The notes below the pieces were generated by a model, which saw nothing but the letters and a program-made list of their open reading frames with translations, did no database searches and was not told the origin of the DNA. Below are positions 44,028 through 53,843 of a DNA stretch of 64,000 bases, piece after piece. Position 1 is the first letter of the stretch, and each line of letters starts with the position of its first letter. The translations under genes were made by a program, and so were the position numbers. This DNA is from Deefgea chitinilytica (GTDB lineage Bacteria > Pseudomonadota > Gammaproteobacteria > Burkholderiales > Chitinibacteraceae): contig NZ_WOFE01000006.1 in the NCBI RefSeq assembly GCF_016881405.1, positions 62,001 through 126,000 of the forward strand, read 5' to 3'.

Positions 44028-45635
44028 ATGATTAGTTCGAATGGCATTACGATGCAGTTTGGCGCTAAGCCGCTGTTTGAGAAAGTATCTGTTAAGTTCG
44101 GCGATGGTAATCGCTATGGTTTGATTGGCGCAAATGGCTGCGGTAAATCGACTTTTATGAAAATCCTCGGCGGTGATTTAGAACCCACCGCGGGTAATGT
44201 CGCTCTTGATCCGGGCGTTCGTTTGGGTAAGTTAAAGCAAGATCAATTCGCTTACGAAGATCAGCGCGTGATCGACGTGGTCATGATGGGGCACGTCGAA
44301 TTATGGGCGGCAATCCATGAGCGCGATGCGATTTATGCCAATCTTGAAGCAACCGAAGATGACTACATGCACGCTGCTGAGCTAGAAGGCAAAGTGGCGG
44401 AGTACGACGGCTATACCGCAGAGGCTCGCGCTGGCGCTTTGTTGATGGGGGCCGGGATTCCGATTGAGCTGCATCACGGTCCGATGTCTGAAGTGGCGCC
44501 AGGTTGGAAGTTGCGGGTTTTGCTCGCGCAGGCTTTGTTCTCTAATCCTGATGTGCTGCTGCTCGATGAGCCAACCAATAACTTGGATATCCATACAATT
44601 CAATGGTTGGAAGACACTTTGAATCAGCGCGATTCGACGATGATTATCATTTCCCATGATCGTCACTTCTTGAATCAAGTGTGTACGCATATTGCCGACG
44701 TTGATTACGGTGAAATCCGCATTTATCCAGGTACATACGACGATTACATGTTGGCATCAACGCAAGCGCGTGAGCGTGCTTTGACTGACAATAGCAAAGC
44801 TAAAGAGCGTGTTGCCGAGTTGCAAGCGTTTGCGCAGCGTTTTGCGGCGAATAAATCAAAAAGTCGTCAGGCAACTAGCCGTTTGAAATTGGCAGATAAA
44901 ATCAAAGACAGTATGGTTGAAGTAAAACCATCTAGCCGTCAAAACCCATATATTCGTTTTGATGTCGACGATAAACAAAAACTGCATCGTCAGGCTTTTG
45001 AACTGAGCAATTTATCAAAATCATTTGATAAGCCTTTGATTCAAAGTTTGGATTTGATTTTCGAGGCGGGCAATAAACTGGCCGTGATCGGTGGCAATGG
45101 TGTTGGTAAGTCAACGTTAATGAAAATGTTGGTGGGGCAGCTCAAGCCTGATTTGGGTTCGGTGAAGTGGGCGGAAAAAGCTGACGTCGGTTATTTTGCA
45201 CAGGATCATGAAGAAGACTTTGCAGAAGACATGACCTTGTTTGACTGGATGCGCCAATGGTCAGAGCCGGGCGTTGAAGAACAAGTCATTCGAGGGATTC
45301 TGGGTCGCTTGCTGTTTAGTGGCGACGATGTGAAAAAATCAGTCAAAGTACTGTCTGGTGGTGAAAAAGGCCGGATGTTGTACGGCAAATTGATTTTACA
45401 AACGCCAAACGTATTAGTGATGGACGAGCCAACCAATCACATGGATATGGAATCGATTGAATCTTTGAATATGGCGTTGGAGCTCTACAAAGGGACGCTG
45501 ATTTTTGTTTCGCATGACCGTCAATTTGTTTCGTCTTTGGCGACACAAATTTTGGAACTCAATGGCGATGGTACTTTCCATCACTTCTTGGGCGGCTATG
45601 AAGAATACTTAGAGTCGCGTGGTTTGGCGACTTAA
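44028..45635 (+). CDS. ybiT: ABC-F translational ATPase YbiT
   Basis: The 535-residue protein has two ABC domains and no membrane segments. Walker A sites are [16 protein letters not shown] and [16 protein letters not shown]. The Walker B sites are [13 protein letters not shown] and [15 protein letters not shown]-site tRNA interaction linker lies at about 240-310 ([20 protein letters not shown]). Length and ends match YbiT. ABC-F proteins act on the ribosome. It is followed by a strong terminator. Confidence 0.93.
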   Translation: MISSNGITMQFGAKPLFEKVSVKFGDGNRYGLIGANGCGKSTFMKILGGDLEPTAGNVALDPGVRLGKLKQDQFAYEDQRVIDVVMMGHVELWAAIHERDAIYANLEATEDDYMHAAELEGKVAEYDGYTAEARAGALLMGAGIPIELHHGPMSEVAPGWKLRVLLAQALFSNPDVLLLDEPTNNLDIHTIQWLEDTLNQRDSTMIIISHDRHFLNQVCTHIADVDYGEIRIYPGTYDDYMLASTQARERALTDNSKAKERVAELQAFAQRFAANKSKSRQATSRLKLADKIKDSMVEVKPSSRQNPYIRFDVDDKQKLHRQAFELSNLSKSFDKPLIQSLDLIFEAGNKLAVIGGNGVGKSTLMKMLVGQLKPDLGSVKWAEKADVGYFAQDHEEDFAEDMTLFDWMRQWSEPGVEEQVIRGILGRLLFSGDDVKKSVKVLSGGEKGRMLYGKLILQTPNVLVMDEPTNHMDMESIESLNMALELYKGTLIFVSHDRQFVSSLATQILELNGDGTFHHFLGGYEEYLESRGLAT

Positions 45636-45651
45636 GTTATTTCAATTGGAA

Positions 45652-45689
45652 AAAGCCCGATGCGTTTAACGTATTCGGGCTTTTTTTTG
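45652..45689 (+). terminator. Terminator of ybiT
   Basis: AAAGCCCGA and TTCGGGCTTT form the stem of a hairpin followed by T8. Confidence 0.9.
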
Positions 45690-45705
45690 TGGATTTTGGA
45701 TGCAT

Positions 45706-45731
45706 AAAAAACGAGCCTTTAAGGCTCGTTA
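45706..45731 (-). terminator. Terminator of infA
   Basis: AACGAGCCTT and AAGGCTCGTT pair around a single T; on the minus strand the stem is followed by T5-T6. It lies 59 bp after the infA stop. Confidence 0.85.
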
Positions 45732-45789
45732 TTGATGTATTGCTCGCTAGGCTTTATGAAATAAACTTCGCGGCAATATACCCAAGATA

Positions 45790-46053
45790 TTAACGGCGGC
45801 GCAATTGATTATTCCGTGCGGGTGCAGGGCGGTCGTCTTTGTGGCGGAAGCTCACACGGCCTTTGGTTAAATCGTATGGTGACATTTCAACTGTCACGCG
45901 GTCACCCGCAATAATGCGGATGTGGTTTTTACGGATTTTACCTGAGGCATAAGCCGTGATTTCGATACCGTTTGTGAGGGTCACACGAAAGCGAGTATCC
46001 GGGTAAACCTCGGCGACTACACCTTCCATTTCTACAACGTCTTCTTTTGACAT
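45790..46053 (-). CDS. infA: Translation initiation factor IF-1
   Basis: The 87-residue protein is a single S1-like OB fold: [38 protein letters not shown] and [12 protein letters not shown]. The Arg-rich tail NNQLRRR and the length (87 instead of 72) match the second IF-1 that many betaproteobacteria carry apart from the ribosomal protein operon. It helps IF-2 and IF-3 at the ribosomal A site. It has its own terminator. Confidence 0.93.
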   Translation of the reverse strand: MSKEDVVEMEGVVAEVYPDTRFRVTLTNGIEITAYASGKIRKNHIRIIAGDRVTVEMSPYDLTKGRVSFRHKDDRPAPARNNQLRRR

Positions 46054-46132
46054 TTACTTTTCCAGTTCTTGCACATAAGCAATTAATACGGTGCCTGCCG
46101 CAGCACATTCCCATTGGGGCGCGGTCGGCAGT

Positions 46133-46148
46133 CTCCCGAATGCGGGAG
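46133..46148. other. CTCCCG/CGGGAG hairpin between infA and the LacI regulator
   Basis: CTCCCG and CGGGAG pair around AATG. There is no T run. It may end the rbs operon transcript weakly or be part of the infA leader. The rest of 46054-46315 shows no gene. Confidence 0.35.
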
Positions 46149-46315
46149 TGTGATCTATGCGGGAATAGCCGAACTTGCGAACGATCAGATGCCGGACATA
46201 GGCTTCAAAGTAAACAAGGGGCAGAGCACTCATTTACCTACGTGTAACGGCCCATATTGGATGGGCGGTTCACGAACAGCCCTACACTATACAGGTATTT
46301 TGTCCTTAGCAACAG

Positions 46316-47326
46316 TCATCGTGGCTTTTGTCGCCAATTTATCCGTGCTGGAATCCATGCTGAATCAATCGGCTCACTGGCGAGTAAGGCCATGATCCGC
46401 GTTAAGCTTTGTTTAGCCAGCTGTGCACTGTCTTGGACAATCGCATTAATCGGCCGGGGCATGCAATCGAGCAGACGATGGTCATCAAAGCACAATAGAT
46501 ACTGCGGTGCGGTTTGAAATTGATCGTGTTCATTCATAAAGGCCAGCGCGCCTTCGAGCAATGAAATTGACGCTGCAAAGATGGCCTCAGGATAACGACC
46601 CAGTTGCTTGTAGCATTCGGTCATCATTGCGTAGCCACTGTGTTGTTGGTAATCGCGGTGAAAAATGAGTTTTTCGTCTGGGGTTTTCGCAGCGCTGCGC
46701 CACGCATTGTGATAGCCCGCCAAACGATCAATACTCGGTGATAAAGTCATTTGACCACCAAAATAGGCTATTTCATTGACGCCTTGCGCCAAAGTTTGTT
46801 CGATCAGTGTAAAGACCTGTTCTTCGGCATCAGTAACCACAAATGGTAGATTGCTGTCGATCACACGCCGATCGACTAACACCAAGGGAAGCCGTTTACT
46901 CCATTTTGCATAGAGTTTGGCGTTGTTGCTGCACGGTACCAACATCAGCCCATCGACTTGTCGCGCCAGTAATTGCTCAACCGCTTTGGTTTCCAATTCG
47001 GCTTGATCATTACTGCACATGATAAAGAGCTGAAACCCCGCTTCGCGGCACAGCGCTTCTAGTGTTTGCGCGAGCAGGGCATGCGCCAAGTTACTCAGCT
47101 CTGGGACGACCAAGCCCAAGGTTTCACTGCGACGTGAGCGCAATAAACGCGCCGAGGTCGATGGCTGAAAATGATGCTCGGCCGCGACTTGCCGCACCCG
47201 TTCAACGGTACTGGCTGCAATTCGATATTGCTCGGCGCGGCCATTGAGCACCATGCTGGCGGTGGTTTTTGAGACGCCAGCCAGTTTGGCAATATCTGCG
47301 ATGGTGAGGCGTTGGTAGTTAGTCAT
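46316..47326 (-). CDS. LacI-family regulator, Cra/FruR-like, of the ribose operon
   Basis: The 336-residue protein has an N-terminal LacI helix-turn-helix (TIADIAKLAGVSKTTASMVL) and a sugar-binding-like domain (GLVVPELSNLAHALLAQTLE). Throughout it resembles E. coli Cra/FruR (ASMVLNGRAEQYR next to Cra's TASYVINGKAKQYR). Its position directly after rbsB on the same strand suggests it regulates rbs, as RbsR does elsewhere. Effector not predicted. Confidence 0.88.
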   Translation of the reverse strand: MTNYQRLTIADIAKLAGVSKTTASMVLNGRAEQYRIAASTVERVRQVAAEHHFQPSTSARLLRSRRSETLGLVVPELSNLAHALLAQTLEALCREAGFQLFIMCSNDQAELETKAVEQLLARQVDGLMLVPCSNNAKLYAKWSKRLPLVLVDRRVIDSNLPFVVTDAEEQVFTLIEQTLAQGVNEIAYFGGQMTLSPSIDRLAGYHNAWRSAAKTPDEKLIFHRDYQQHSGYAMMTECYKQLGRYPEAIFAASISLLEGALAFMNEHDQFQTAPQYLLCFDDHRLLDCMPRPINAIVQDSAQLAKQSLTRIMALLASEPIDSAWIPARINWRQKPR

Positions 47327-47453
47327 TTAAAATGTGAGGGGCTAGGTGTTAGGAGTGAGGTGTAGCATTGCTTTAATATGTTAATTGGTATTTTATTACA
47401 AACCCTTATAAATAATGCTTGCATTGAGATACCCCATATATAAACACTAAATT

Positions 47454-47507
47454 CGCCTCACGCCTCACGCCTCACGCCTCACGCCTCACGCCTCACGCCT
47501 CACGCCT
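47454..47507. repeat. Heptamer tandem repeat CGCCTCA
   Basis: Seven exact copies of CGCCTCA and a partial eighth (CGCCT) run up to the rbsB stop codon. The heptamer is not a multiple of three, but the tract is outside coding sequence. Confidence 0.95.
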
Positions 47508-48443
47508 TTACTGTTTTACCAGATCAAGTGGCACTGGAATAAATTTGTCCACTGCTTCGCCTTTGCTCAGTTTAATGGCGGTATCGACACCCATTTTACC
47601 GATTAACTCCGGTTTTTGTTGTACTGTTGCCGCTAATTGACCCGCTTTCACCGCAGCTACAGCATCGGGTGTTGCATCAAAGCCCACTATCACAACGTTT
47701 TTTAGACCTGCTGCTTCAATCGCTTTGAATGCACCCAGCGCCATTTCATCGTTGTGTGCAAACACGCCTTTCACGTCTTTATTGCCTTGCAGAATGTTTT
47801 CCATCACGGAGAGACCCTTCGCACGGTCAAAATCAGCAGCTTGTTTAGCCGCTAATTTCACATCCGCTTTGCCATCAACGACAGAATGGAAGCCTTGGCC
47901 GCGTTCACGCGCTGCAGACGAACCTGGAATGCCTTCTAGCTCAACAATATTGCCTTTGCCGCCGATTTTTTCGAGCAAGAATTCACCCGCCATTTTGCCA
48001 CCAGCGATATTGTCAGAAGCAATATGCGCGTTGACTTCAGCGCCGTTCACGCTGCGATCAAGTGATACGACTTGGATGCCTGCTTTGAGGGCTTCTTTCA
48101 CGACGCCAGCGACGGCATCGGAATCGGCTGGGTTAATCAAAATGACTTGAACCTTTTTCTGGATCAAATCTTCGATATTCGAGATTTGTTTGGCCGAATC
48201 GTCTTGCGCATCAACGGTGATGAGTTTGACGCCTTGGGCTTTCGCTTCAGCATCGGCGCCATCACGCAGAGCGACAAAGAACGGATTGTTTTGCGTAGAA
48301 ATCGCCAAGCCAATGCTCAGTGGTGCGCCCGCAGCGGCAGCTGCTGGTTCGCTAGCGGCTTGGGTGTCTGGGCCTTGTTTTGAGCAAGCGATCAGGCCTG
48401 TTGCGAGTAGACCGACTAAAAGTGGTGAAAGAATGCGTTTCAT
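47508..48443 (-). CDS. rbsB: Ribose ABC transporter substrate-binding lipoprotein
   Basis: The 311-residue protein is a periplasmic binding protein (peripla_BP_4): SIGLAISTQNNPFFVALRDG, DAQDDSAKQISNIEDLIQKK, VSLDRSVNG, VVIGFDATPDAV. The signal has lipobox LIAC, so it is lipid-anchored, which is unusual for RbsB of Gram-negatives. ATG at 48443 follows GGAG by six bases. It is the last transporter gene of rbsKDACB. Confidence 0.94.
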   Translation of the reverse strand: MKRILSPLLVGLLATGLIACSKQGPDTQAASEPAAAAAGAPLSIGLAISTQNNPFFVALRDGADAEAKAQGVKLITVDAQDDSAKQISNIEDLIQKKVQVILINPADSDAVAGVVKEALKAGIQVVSLDRSVNGAEVNAHIASDNIAGGKMAGEFLLEKIGGKGNIVELEGIPGSSAARERGQGFHSVVDGKADVKLAAKQAADFDRAKGLSVMENILQGNKDVKGVFAHNDEMALGAFKAIEAAGLKNVVIVGFDATPDAVAAVKAGQLAATVQQKPELIGKMGVDTAIKLSKGEAVDKFIPVPLDLVKQ

Positions 48444-48531
48444 GATTGACTCCAATTAATTTTGACAAAAAAGTAAAACTAAGGGGTATTGCTACTTATG
48501 CACTGCTAATTATTCTTTACAGGGCGATACA

Positions 48532-49473
48532 TCACTTATTTTTGTTGGCGCGATCCAGTAATACAGCCAGCAAAATCACAACGCCTTTGATGACTTGTTG
48601 GTAAAACGAAGAGACACCGAGCAAGTTCAAACCATTGTTCAAAATCCCGATCAACAGCGCGCCGACCAAGGTGCCGAAAATCCAGCCGCGACCACCCGTT
48701 AAGCTGGTACCACCGAGCACGACCGCTGCAATCGCATCGAGTTCATAGCCCGTGCCGGCTGTTGGTTGAGCTGAATTCAAACGTGACGTCAAAATCATCC
48801 CAGCGGTTGCAGCCATGGCGCCCGATAGCGTGTACACCCAGATTTTGATGCTGTCGGTGTTGATGCCAGAAAGACGCGATGCTTCTTCGTTACCACCGAC
48901 GGCGTAGACGTGACGACCAAACACGGTGTTTTTCAAAACGAACCAGAAGATGCCGAACATCACCAACATAATGATCACAGGAACGGGGATGATGCCGCCG
49001 ACATAACCACCGCCGAGCATGGCGAAAAAGTCACTGTTTAAGCCTGTAATCGGGCGACCTTCGGAGAACACCAGCGACAGTCCGCGCAAAATGGTCATCA
49101 TGCCGAGCGTGGCAATAAACGGTGCGACTTTACCTTTACTAATCACCAAGCCATTGAGCATCCCCATGCCGGCACCGGCCAAAATACCGACGCTAGTGGC
49201 GACAATCGGATCAATCCCGTGGCTGAGCATCAGTGCAGTCAATACCGACGACAGTGCCAAGATTGAGCCAACAGACAAATCAATGCCGCCGAGTAAAATT
49301 ACCAAAGTCATACCAAACGCAATCAGCGCATTGATGGATACTTGGCGGAATACATTGAGCAAATTGCCCATGGTTAAAAAGTCAGGGCTGGTAATTGCAA
49401 GGCCAGTCGCCAATACCAAGAGTGCCAAGAAGGGGCCTAGTTTCTGTAAAGTGGCCTTGTGTTGTGCGTTCAT
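48532..49473 (-). CDS. rbsC: Ribose ABC transporter permease
   Basis: The 313-residue permease has about nine membrane helices and the family signature GMTLVILLGGIDLSVGSILA and AVVLGGTSLTGGRGWIFGT. It forms the channel for D-ribose with RbsA and RbsB. Its ATG overlaps the rbsA stop (ATGA). Confidence 0.96.
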   Translation of the reverse strand: MNAQHKATLQKLGPFLALLVLATGLAITSPDFLTMGNLLNVFRQVSINALIAFGMTLVILLGGIDLSVGSILALSSVLTALMLSHGIDPIVATSVGILAGAGMGMLNGLVISKGKVAPFIATLGMMTILRGLSLVFSEGRPITGLNSDFFAMLGGGYVGGIIPVPVIIMLVMFGIFWFVLKNTVFGRHVYAVGGNEEASRLSGINTDSIKIWVYTLSGAMAATAGMILTSRLNSAQPTAGTGYELDAIAAVVLGGTSLTGGRGWIFGTLVGALLIGILNNGLNLLGVSSFYQQVIKGVVILLAVLLDRANKNK

Positions 49474-50945
49474 TTCAAACCTCCAGTTGCTGCAGTCATG
49501 ATGGTTTCGGCGCTAGCTTGGGCAAAAATCCCTGCTTGACGGCCTTGATGCATAACGAGAATACGATCGCTCATCGCCAAAACTTCGGGCAATTCAGACG
49601 ACACCATCACAATCGCGACGCCTGATTGCGCTAGCTCGTTAATAATTTGGTAGATTTCGGCCTTGCCGCCGACATCGACACCGCGGGTCGGTTCATCGAG
49701 GAACAGCACTTTCGGCGCAATCCCTAGCCATTTGGCAAACACGACTTTTTGTTGATTGCCACCGGAAAGTGATTTCACTTCGAGCTCAGCATCGCGGGTT
49801 CGAATGTGCATGCGATCTATTTCGCGTTGCACGACAGCCATTTGCTGTTTTTGATTAATCACGCCAGCGCGGGCATGAGTTGAAAGATTGGCCAGCGTCG
49901 CGTTTTCGCGCACCGACAAGCCCAGCACCAAGCCTTGGCTTTTACGATCTTCGGTGACAAAACCAATGCCGGCGGCAATCGCATCGCTCGGTTTTTTGAC
50001 GTTGAGTGGGACGCCATCGAGCTCAATCTGGCCTGCTACTTTCTGATTGATACCAAAAATGGTTTTGAGAATCTCGCTACGTCCTGCGCCCATCAGACCG
50101 GCAATACCGAGCACTTCACCCGCGCGTATTTCAAAATTGATATTGCTGATGCTGGCATCGGCGAGATCGCTGACTTTGAGCCGAATCTCACCAATGCTGG
50201 CGGTACGAACAGGGAAACGCTCGCCGATTTCGCGGCCGACCATCATGCGGACGATTTCATCAAAATTGGTTTTGACGATTTCGCGCTCACCAACAAATTG
50301 CCCGTCGCGCAGTACAGAGATCTTGTCGCAGACTTTGAAGATTTCTTCCATACGGTGTGACACATAAACAATCGCGACGCCACGGGCTTTCAAGTCGGCA
50401 ATAATTTCAAACAGTTTTTCGGTTTCACGCTCAGACAGTGCCGCAGTGGGTTCATCCATAATCAACGTTTGCGCATTGAGTGATAGTGCTTTGGCGATTT
50501 CGACCATTTGCTGTTGGCCAATCGATAAAGTACCGGCTTCGACATCTGGGTCGAGATTTTCAATGCCGAGTAATTTGAGGTAATCCAGGCAATCGGCCCG
50601 CATCTTGAGCGTATTGATCACGCCAAACCGTTGCGGCTCACGGCCCAAGAACATATTTTCCATTACCGATAATTGCGGAATCAGGTTAAGTTCTTGGTGA
50701 ATGATGGCGATACCGAGTTTTTCGGAATCTACTGTATTTTTGATTTGGGTATCTTTTCCATCGACAGCAATGCTGCCGCTATCGGCTTGATACACCCCAC
50801 AGAGAATCTTCATTAAGGTAGATTTTCCCGCACCATTTTCACCCATTAGTGCATGGACTTCGCCGCGCTGGAGTGAAAAATCTACGCCTTCCAGCACTTT
50901 GACGGGACCAAAGGCCTTGCTGATACCTGTCATTTTGATCAACAT
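49470..50945 (-). CDS. rbsA: Ribose ABC transporter ATP-binding protein
   Basis: The 491-residue protein has two fused ABC domains: Walker A GENGAGKSTLMKILCG, signature LSIGQQQMVEIAKAL and Walker B LIMDEPTAAL in the first. The second has LMGAGRSEILKTIFG, LSGGNQQKVVFAKWL and LFLDEPTRGVD. ATG at 50945 has AGGAG six bases upstream. Confidence 0.96.
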   Translation of the reverse strand: MLIKMTGISKAFGPVKVLEGVDFSLQRGEVHALMGENGAGKSTLMKILCGVYQADSGSIAVDGKDTQIKNTVDSEKLGIAIIHQELNLIPQLSVMENMFLGREPQRFGVINTLKMRADCLDYLKLLGIENLDPDVEAGTLSIGQQQMVEIAKALSLNAQTLIMDEPTAALSERETEKLFEIIADLKARGVAIVYVSHRMEEIFKVCDKISVLRDGQFVGEREIVKTNFDEIVRMMVGREIGERFPVRTASIGEIRLKVSDLADASISNINFEIRAGEVLGIAGLMGAGRSEILKTIFGINQKVAGQIELDGVPLNVKKPSDAIAAGIGFVTEDRKSQGLVLGLSVRENATLANLSTHARAGVINQKQQMAVVQREIDRMHIRTRDAELEVKSLSGGNQQKVVFAKWLGIAPKVLFLDEPTRGVDVGGKAEIYQIINELAQSGVAIVMVSSELPEVLAMSDRILVMHQGRQAGIFAQASAETIMTAATGGLK

Positions 50946-50954
50946 CACCGTCTC

Positions 50955-51347
50955 CTAAAAAATCACGCCGGAATACAGCACGATATTGGCGTATGGGCTG
51001 GCTTCGCCGGTGCGGATAATTGCTTTCGCATGCTGGGTGAGTTGCTTAAATTCACTGTGCGGCACAAATTCAACAGCGACGCTGGACATAGATTGCGCTT
51101 GTGCTGCTACGGCTGGATTAAGGCTTTGGCATTCGCTCGCCAGCACGGCGCGCTCGACTTGGAAATCGGCCAAGATGCTATCAAGCACTGCGAAATAAGA
51201 TGGTGTACCGAGCGCAATGGATAAATCAATGCACTCCACATGCGGCGGAATCGGTAGCCCGCAATCGGCAATCACGATGCAATCGGTATGCCCCATGCTG
51301 GCAAGGACGCGACTAATGTCGCGATTTAAATGACCGAACTTTTTCAT
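50955..51347 (-). CDS. rbsD: D-ribose pyranase
   Basis: The 130-residue protein has the RbsD fold signature: MKKFGHLNRDISRVLASMGH, VIADCGLPIPPHVECIDLSI and ASPYANIVLYSGVIF. It converts the pyranose to the furanose form of ribose before phosphorylation. ATG at 51347 overlaps the rbsK stop (ATGA) and follows GGAG; the open frame extends upstream into rbsK and is not real. Confidence 0.95.
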   Translation of the reverse strand: MKKFGHLNRDISRVLASMGHTDCIVIADCGLPIPPHVECIDLSIALGTPSYFAVLDSILADFQVERAVLASECQSLNPAVAAQAQSMSSVAVEFVPHSEFKQLTQHAKAIIRTGEASPYANIVLYSGVIF

Positions 51348-52246
51348 TTTGCATCTCCGGCTGGGGCTAAAAACGCGGTTAGCTCCGCTAAAGTCGGCAT
51401 CCCGCCTTGCGCACCAGCACGTGTCACCGATAAGGCGCCCGCTGCACACGCTAAACGACTGGCTTCGCTTAAACCTAAATGCCAAAACGTCGCCAATGCG
51501 CCATTAAAAGTGTCACCTGCGCCAGTGGTGTCGACCGCATGTACGTTGAAACTGGTTTGTTGGCGCAATTCACCATTTTCAGTGGTGTACCAAGCGCCGT
51601 CTTTGCCTGCGGTCATCAGGATTTGGCCGGGGTATTGCTGCAAAGCGGTTTGCCACTCATTTGCGGGCGTGCCGAGTGCGATGCTGAGTTCAAATTCGTT
51701 CGGTGTGAGTAGCGCTATTTTGGACAGCAATGCTGGGGAGAGTGGCATCGCCGGCGCTGGATTTAAAATGAAGGGTTTGCCGTGGCGCTGTGCCAATTGT
51801 GCGGCCATCTCAATGCTGGCGAGTGGTGATTCCAGCTGAGCAATCACGACATCGCAGTCAATAAATGCGCTTTCGGCGGCACTTACGTCAGCAACGGATA
51901 AGTCCGCATTCGCGCCGGGCACGACAATAATTGCGTTGTCGCTACCCGCTAGCGTAACCATCGCGATGCCGCTGGCGGTATTGGCGCTGCGCTGAATCCA
52001 TTCTGTGTTGATACCTTCGGCGATGAGCGATGTAGTCAACTCGTTCCCAAAAGCATCATCACCAACACGACCTATCATCGTAACTTCTGCACCCAAGCGT
52101 GCAGCAGCAACGGCTTGATTGGCGCCTTTGCCACCGTGATGCGTTGTAAATGATCGACCAAATAATGTTTCGCCCAAGCGAGGAAATTGGTCGACCTGCG
52201 CGACTAAATCCATATTGATGCTACCCACGACTAAAACCTTACTCAT
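51344..52246 (-). CDS. rbsK: Ribokinase
   Basis: The 300-residue PfkB-family kinase has VVGSINMDLVAQVDQFPRLG, HHGGKGANQAVAAARLG and the C-terminal DTTGAGDTFNGALATF with the catalytic Asp. It phosphorylates ribose at O5. It is the first gene of the rbs operon (GGAGG four bases before ATG). Confidence 0.96.
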   Translation of the reverse strand: MSKVLVVGSINMDLVAQVDQFPRLGETLFGRSFTTHHGGKGANQAVAAARLGAEVTMIGRVGDDAFGNELTTSLIAEGINTEWIQRSANTASGIAMVTLAGSDNAIIVVPGANADLSVADVSAAESAFIDCDVVIAQLESPLASIEMAAQLAQRHGKPFILNPAPAMPLSPALLSKIALLTPNEFELSIALGTPANEWQTALQQYPGQILMTAGKDGAWYTTENGELRQQTSFNVHAVDTTGAGDTFNGALATFWHLGLSEASRLACAAGALSVTRAGAQGGMPTLAELTAFLAPAGDAK

Positions 52247-52331
52247 AACGCCTCCGCAATCCTTGCGTATCAGATCTGTGATGAATAACTCATCAATGTG
52301 GTCATGCTAAACCGTAATCAGCACCAAGAAT

Positions 52332-52345
52332 TTGATTTATATCAA
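52332..52345. promoter_or_regulatory. FNR/ANR-type box upstream of rbsK
   Basis: TTGATTTATATCAA matches the consensus TTGAT-N4-ATCAA exactly. It lies 86-99 bp upstream of the rbsK start codon, close to where an activator would sit. Confidence 0.55.
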
Positions 52346-52350
52346 GCACG

Positions 52351-52374
52351 TGTAGTGAAAATAAATACACTACA
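52351..52374. promoter_or_regulatory. TGTAGTG-N10-CACTACA dyad
   Basis: Perfect 7-bp inverted arms with 10-bp spacing lie six bases beyond the FNR-type box. It could be the operator of the LacI-family regulator or belong to the DUF1615 gene. Confidence 0.4.
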
Positions 52375-52583
52375 TCCCTAGTGCTAGAAGTCGCGATAGT
52401 GAAACTACTAATGATTTTTCAATGGCACAAAGTTGCCGTAGTGTGATGTTTTTATTGAGGATTTTTTTTCTTAGGCAAATTGGAGGTGTGTTTTTAGTTG
52501 CGAAGTAACGGTTTGTATTTTTGCTTGCTGTTCGGGGGGAGTTTTCTTAAGCTACTCGATTGCGCAAATAATAGGTTTAGCTC

Positions 52584-53819
52584 ATGTCTTTACGTAGTGT
52601 GGTGGCAATCAGTATTGGTGGTGTTTTAGTTGGATGTGCCACGACCAGCACGGTGCCAAGCTCTGTACCGAACCCGCTGCCGACGGTAACGCCAGTGGTG
52701 ACGTTAACACCAACGCCGCAGCCAAGCCCAATCCCAAGCGCGACCGGGCGTGTCGAGCCGACCCCCGCTCCAACGCCAGTCACTACCGCTACACCAAAGC
52801 CAGCACTGTCAATTAATGAAGCGCGCGTTTTGTTAAATCAGCTCTTGCCACCGAATATGCCAGATCGAGCAGGCTGGAATGCCGATATTTTGGATGCGTT
52901 TACTGCGCTGAAATTGCCGTATACCGCAGAATATTTCTGCGCTGCTGCTGCGACGATAGAGCAAGAATCGAGCTGGCAAGGCGATCCGACTGTGCCGGGG
53001 CTACCGAAAATTGTGTGGAATGCGATTGGTGAGCGCGCCGAGAAATATCACATTCCGCTGATAGCGGTGCAAACGGCACTACTAAAAACATCACCCACAG
53101 GTCGTAGTTACAAAGAGCGCATCGACACGCTACGCACCGAGCGTGAAATGAATGACTTATTTGAAGATTTGGCAGATGAAGCGGAAAAACTCAAGTTACC
53201 ACTGAATATGAAAAACCCGATCCGCACGGGGGGCCCAATGCAGGTCAGTGTTGAGTTTGCGCAGGGCCATGTGAAGGCATGGCCTTATCCGTATCCGATG
53301 AAAGGCAGTGTGCGTAATGAAGTATTTACCCGTCGAGGTGGTACGTATTTCGGTGTAGCCATTCTATTGCAATATCCCGCGCCGTATACCGATATGGTGT
53401 ATCGCTTTGCTGATTTTAATGCCGGGCGCTATGCCAGCCGCAATGTTGCATTTCAACAAGTGGTGGCGAAATTAACGGGGCAAGCGCTGGTGCTCGATGG
53501 TGATTTGCTACGCTACAGCGGTGGGGTGCCAACTGGCGTGAGTGGTACGCAAGCTGCAGTGTATGGTTTAGCTAGCAAATTGGCGATGAGTCAAGATGCG
53601 ATATTGCGCGATTTGAAACAAGAAAAACTGGCAGCCTTTGCGCAAACTGAGCTGTATAAGAAAACTTTCGCCTTGTACGAAAAAAATGGCCAAACCCATC
53701 CGCGCGCTGCGATGCCGCAGATTGATTTAAAAAGCCCTAAAATCACCCGTAAACTCACTACGGAGTGGTTTGCCAATCGAGTAAAAGGCCGTTATGACAC
53801 GTGTATGGCGCGCCGTTGA
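52584..53819 (+). CDS. DUF1615 family lipoprotein
   Basis: The 411-residue protein has a lipobox (LVGC, Cys at about 18), a Pro/Thr-rich linker (residues 20-72) and the DUF1615 domain with CAAAATIEQESSWQGDPTVP, MKNPIRTGGPMQVS and MVYRFADFNAGRYASRNVAF. The E-Q-E-S and M-Q-V-S motifs resemble lytic transglycosylase-type active sites, but a function is not established. It has a rho-independent terminator downstream. Confidence 0.85.
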   Translation: MSLRSVVAISIGGVLVGCATTSTVPSSVPNPLPTVTPVVTLTPTPQPSPIPSATGRVEPTPAPTPVTTATPKPALSINEARVLLNQLLPPNMPDRAGWNADILDAFTALKLPYTAEYFCAAAATIEQESSWQGDPTVPGLPKIVWNAIGERAEKYHIPLIAVQTALLKTSPTGRSYKERIDTLRTEREMNDLFEDLADEAEKLKLPLNMKNPIRTGGPMQVSVEFAQGHVKAWPYPYPMKGSVRNEVFTRRGGTYFGVAILLQYPAPYTDMVYRFADFNAGRYASRNVAFQQVVAKLTGQALVLDGDLLRYSGGVPTGVSGTQAAVYGLASKLAMSQDAILRDLKQEKLAAFAQTELYKKTFALYEKNGQTHPRAAMPQIDLKSPKITRKLTTEWFANRVKGRYDTCMARR

Positions 53820-53843
53820 GTGTATTTTGCCTGTGTTTTAGCG

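Larger units (their letters stand above)
52247..52583. other. Divergent control region of rbsK and the DUF1615 gene
   Basis: The 337-bp gap has no gene. It holds an exact FNR-type box (52332-52345), the dyad TGTAGTG-N10-CACTACA (52351-52374) and related GTAGTG sequences near 52393 and 52437, which may be operator half-sites. Confidence 0.5.

Noticed and set aside
47454-47507. CRISPR array
   Set aside because: The repeat unit is 7 bp with no spacers, and no cas gene is near.
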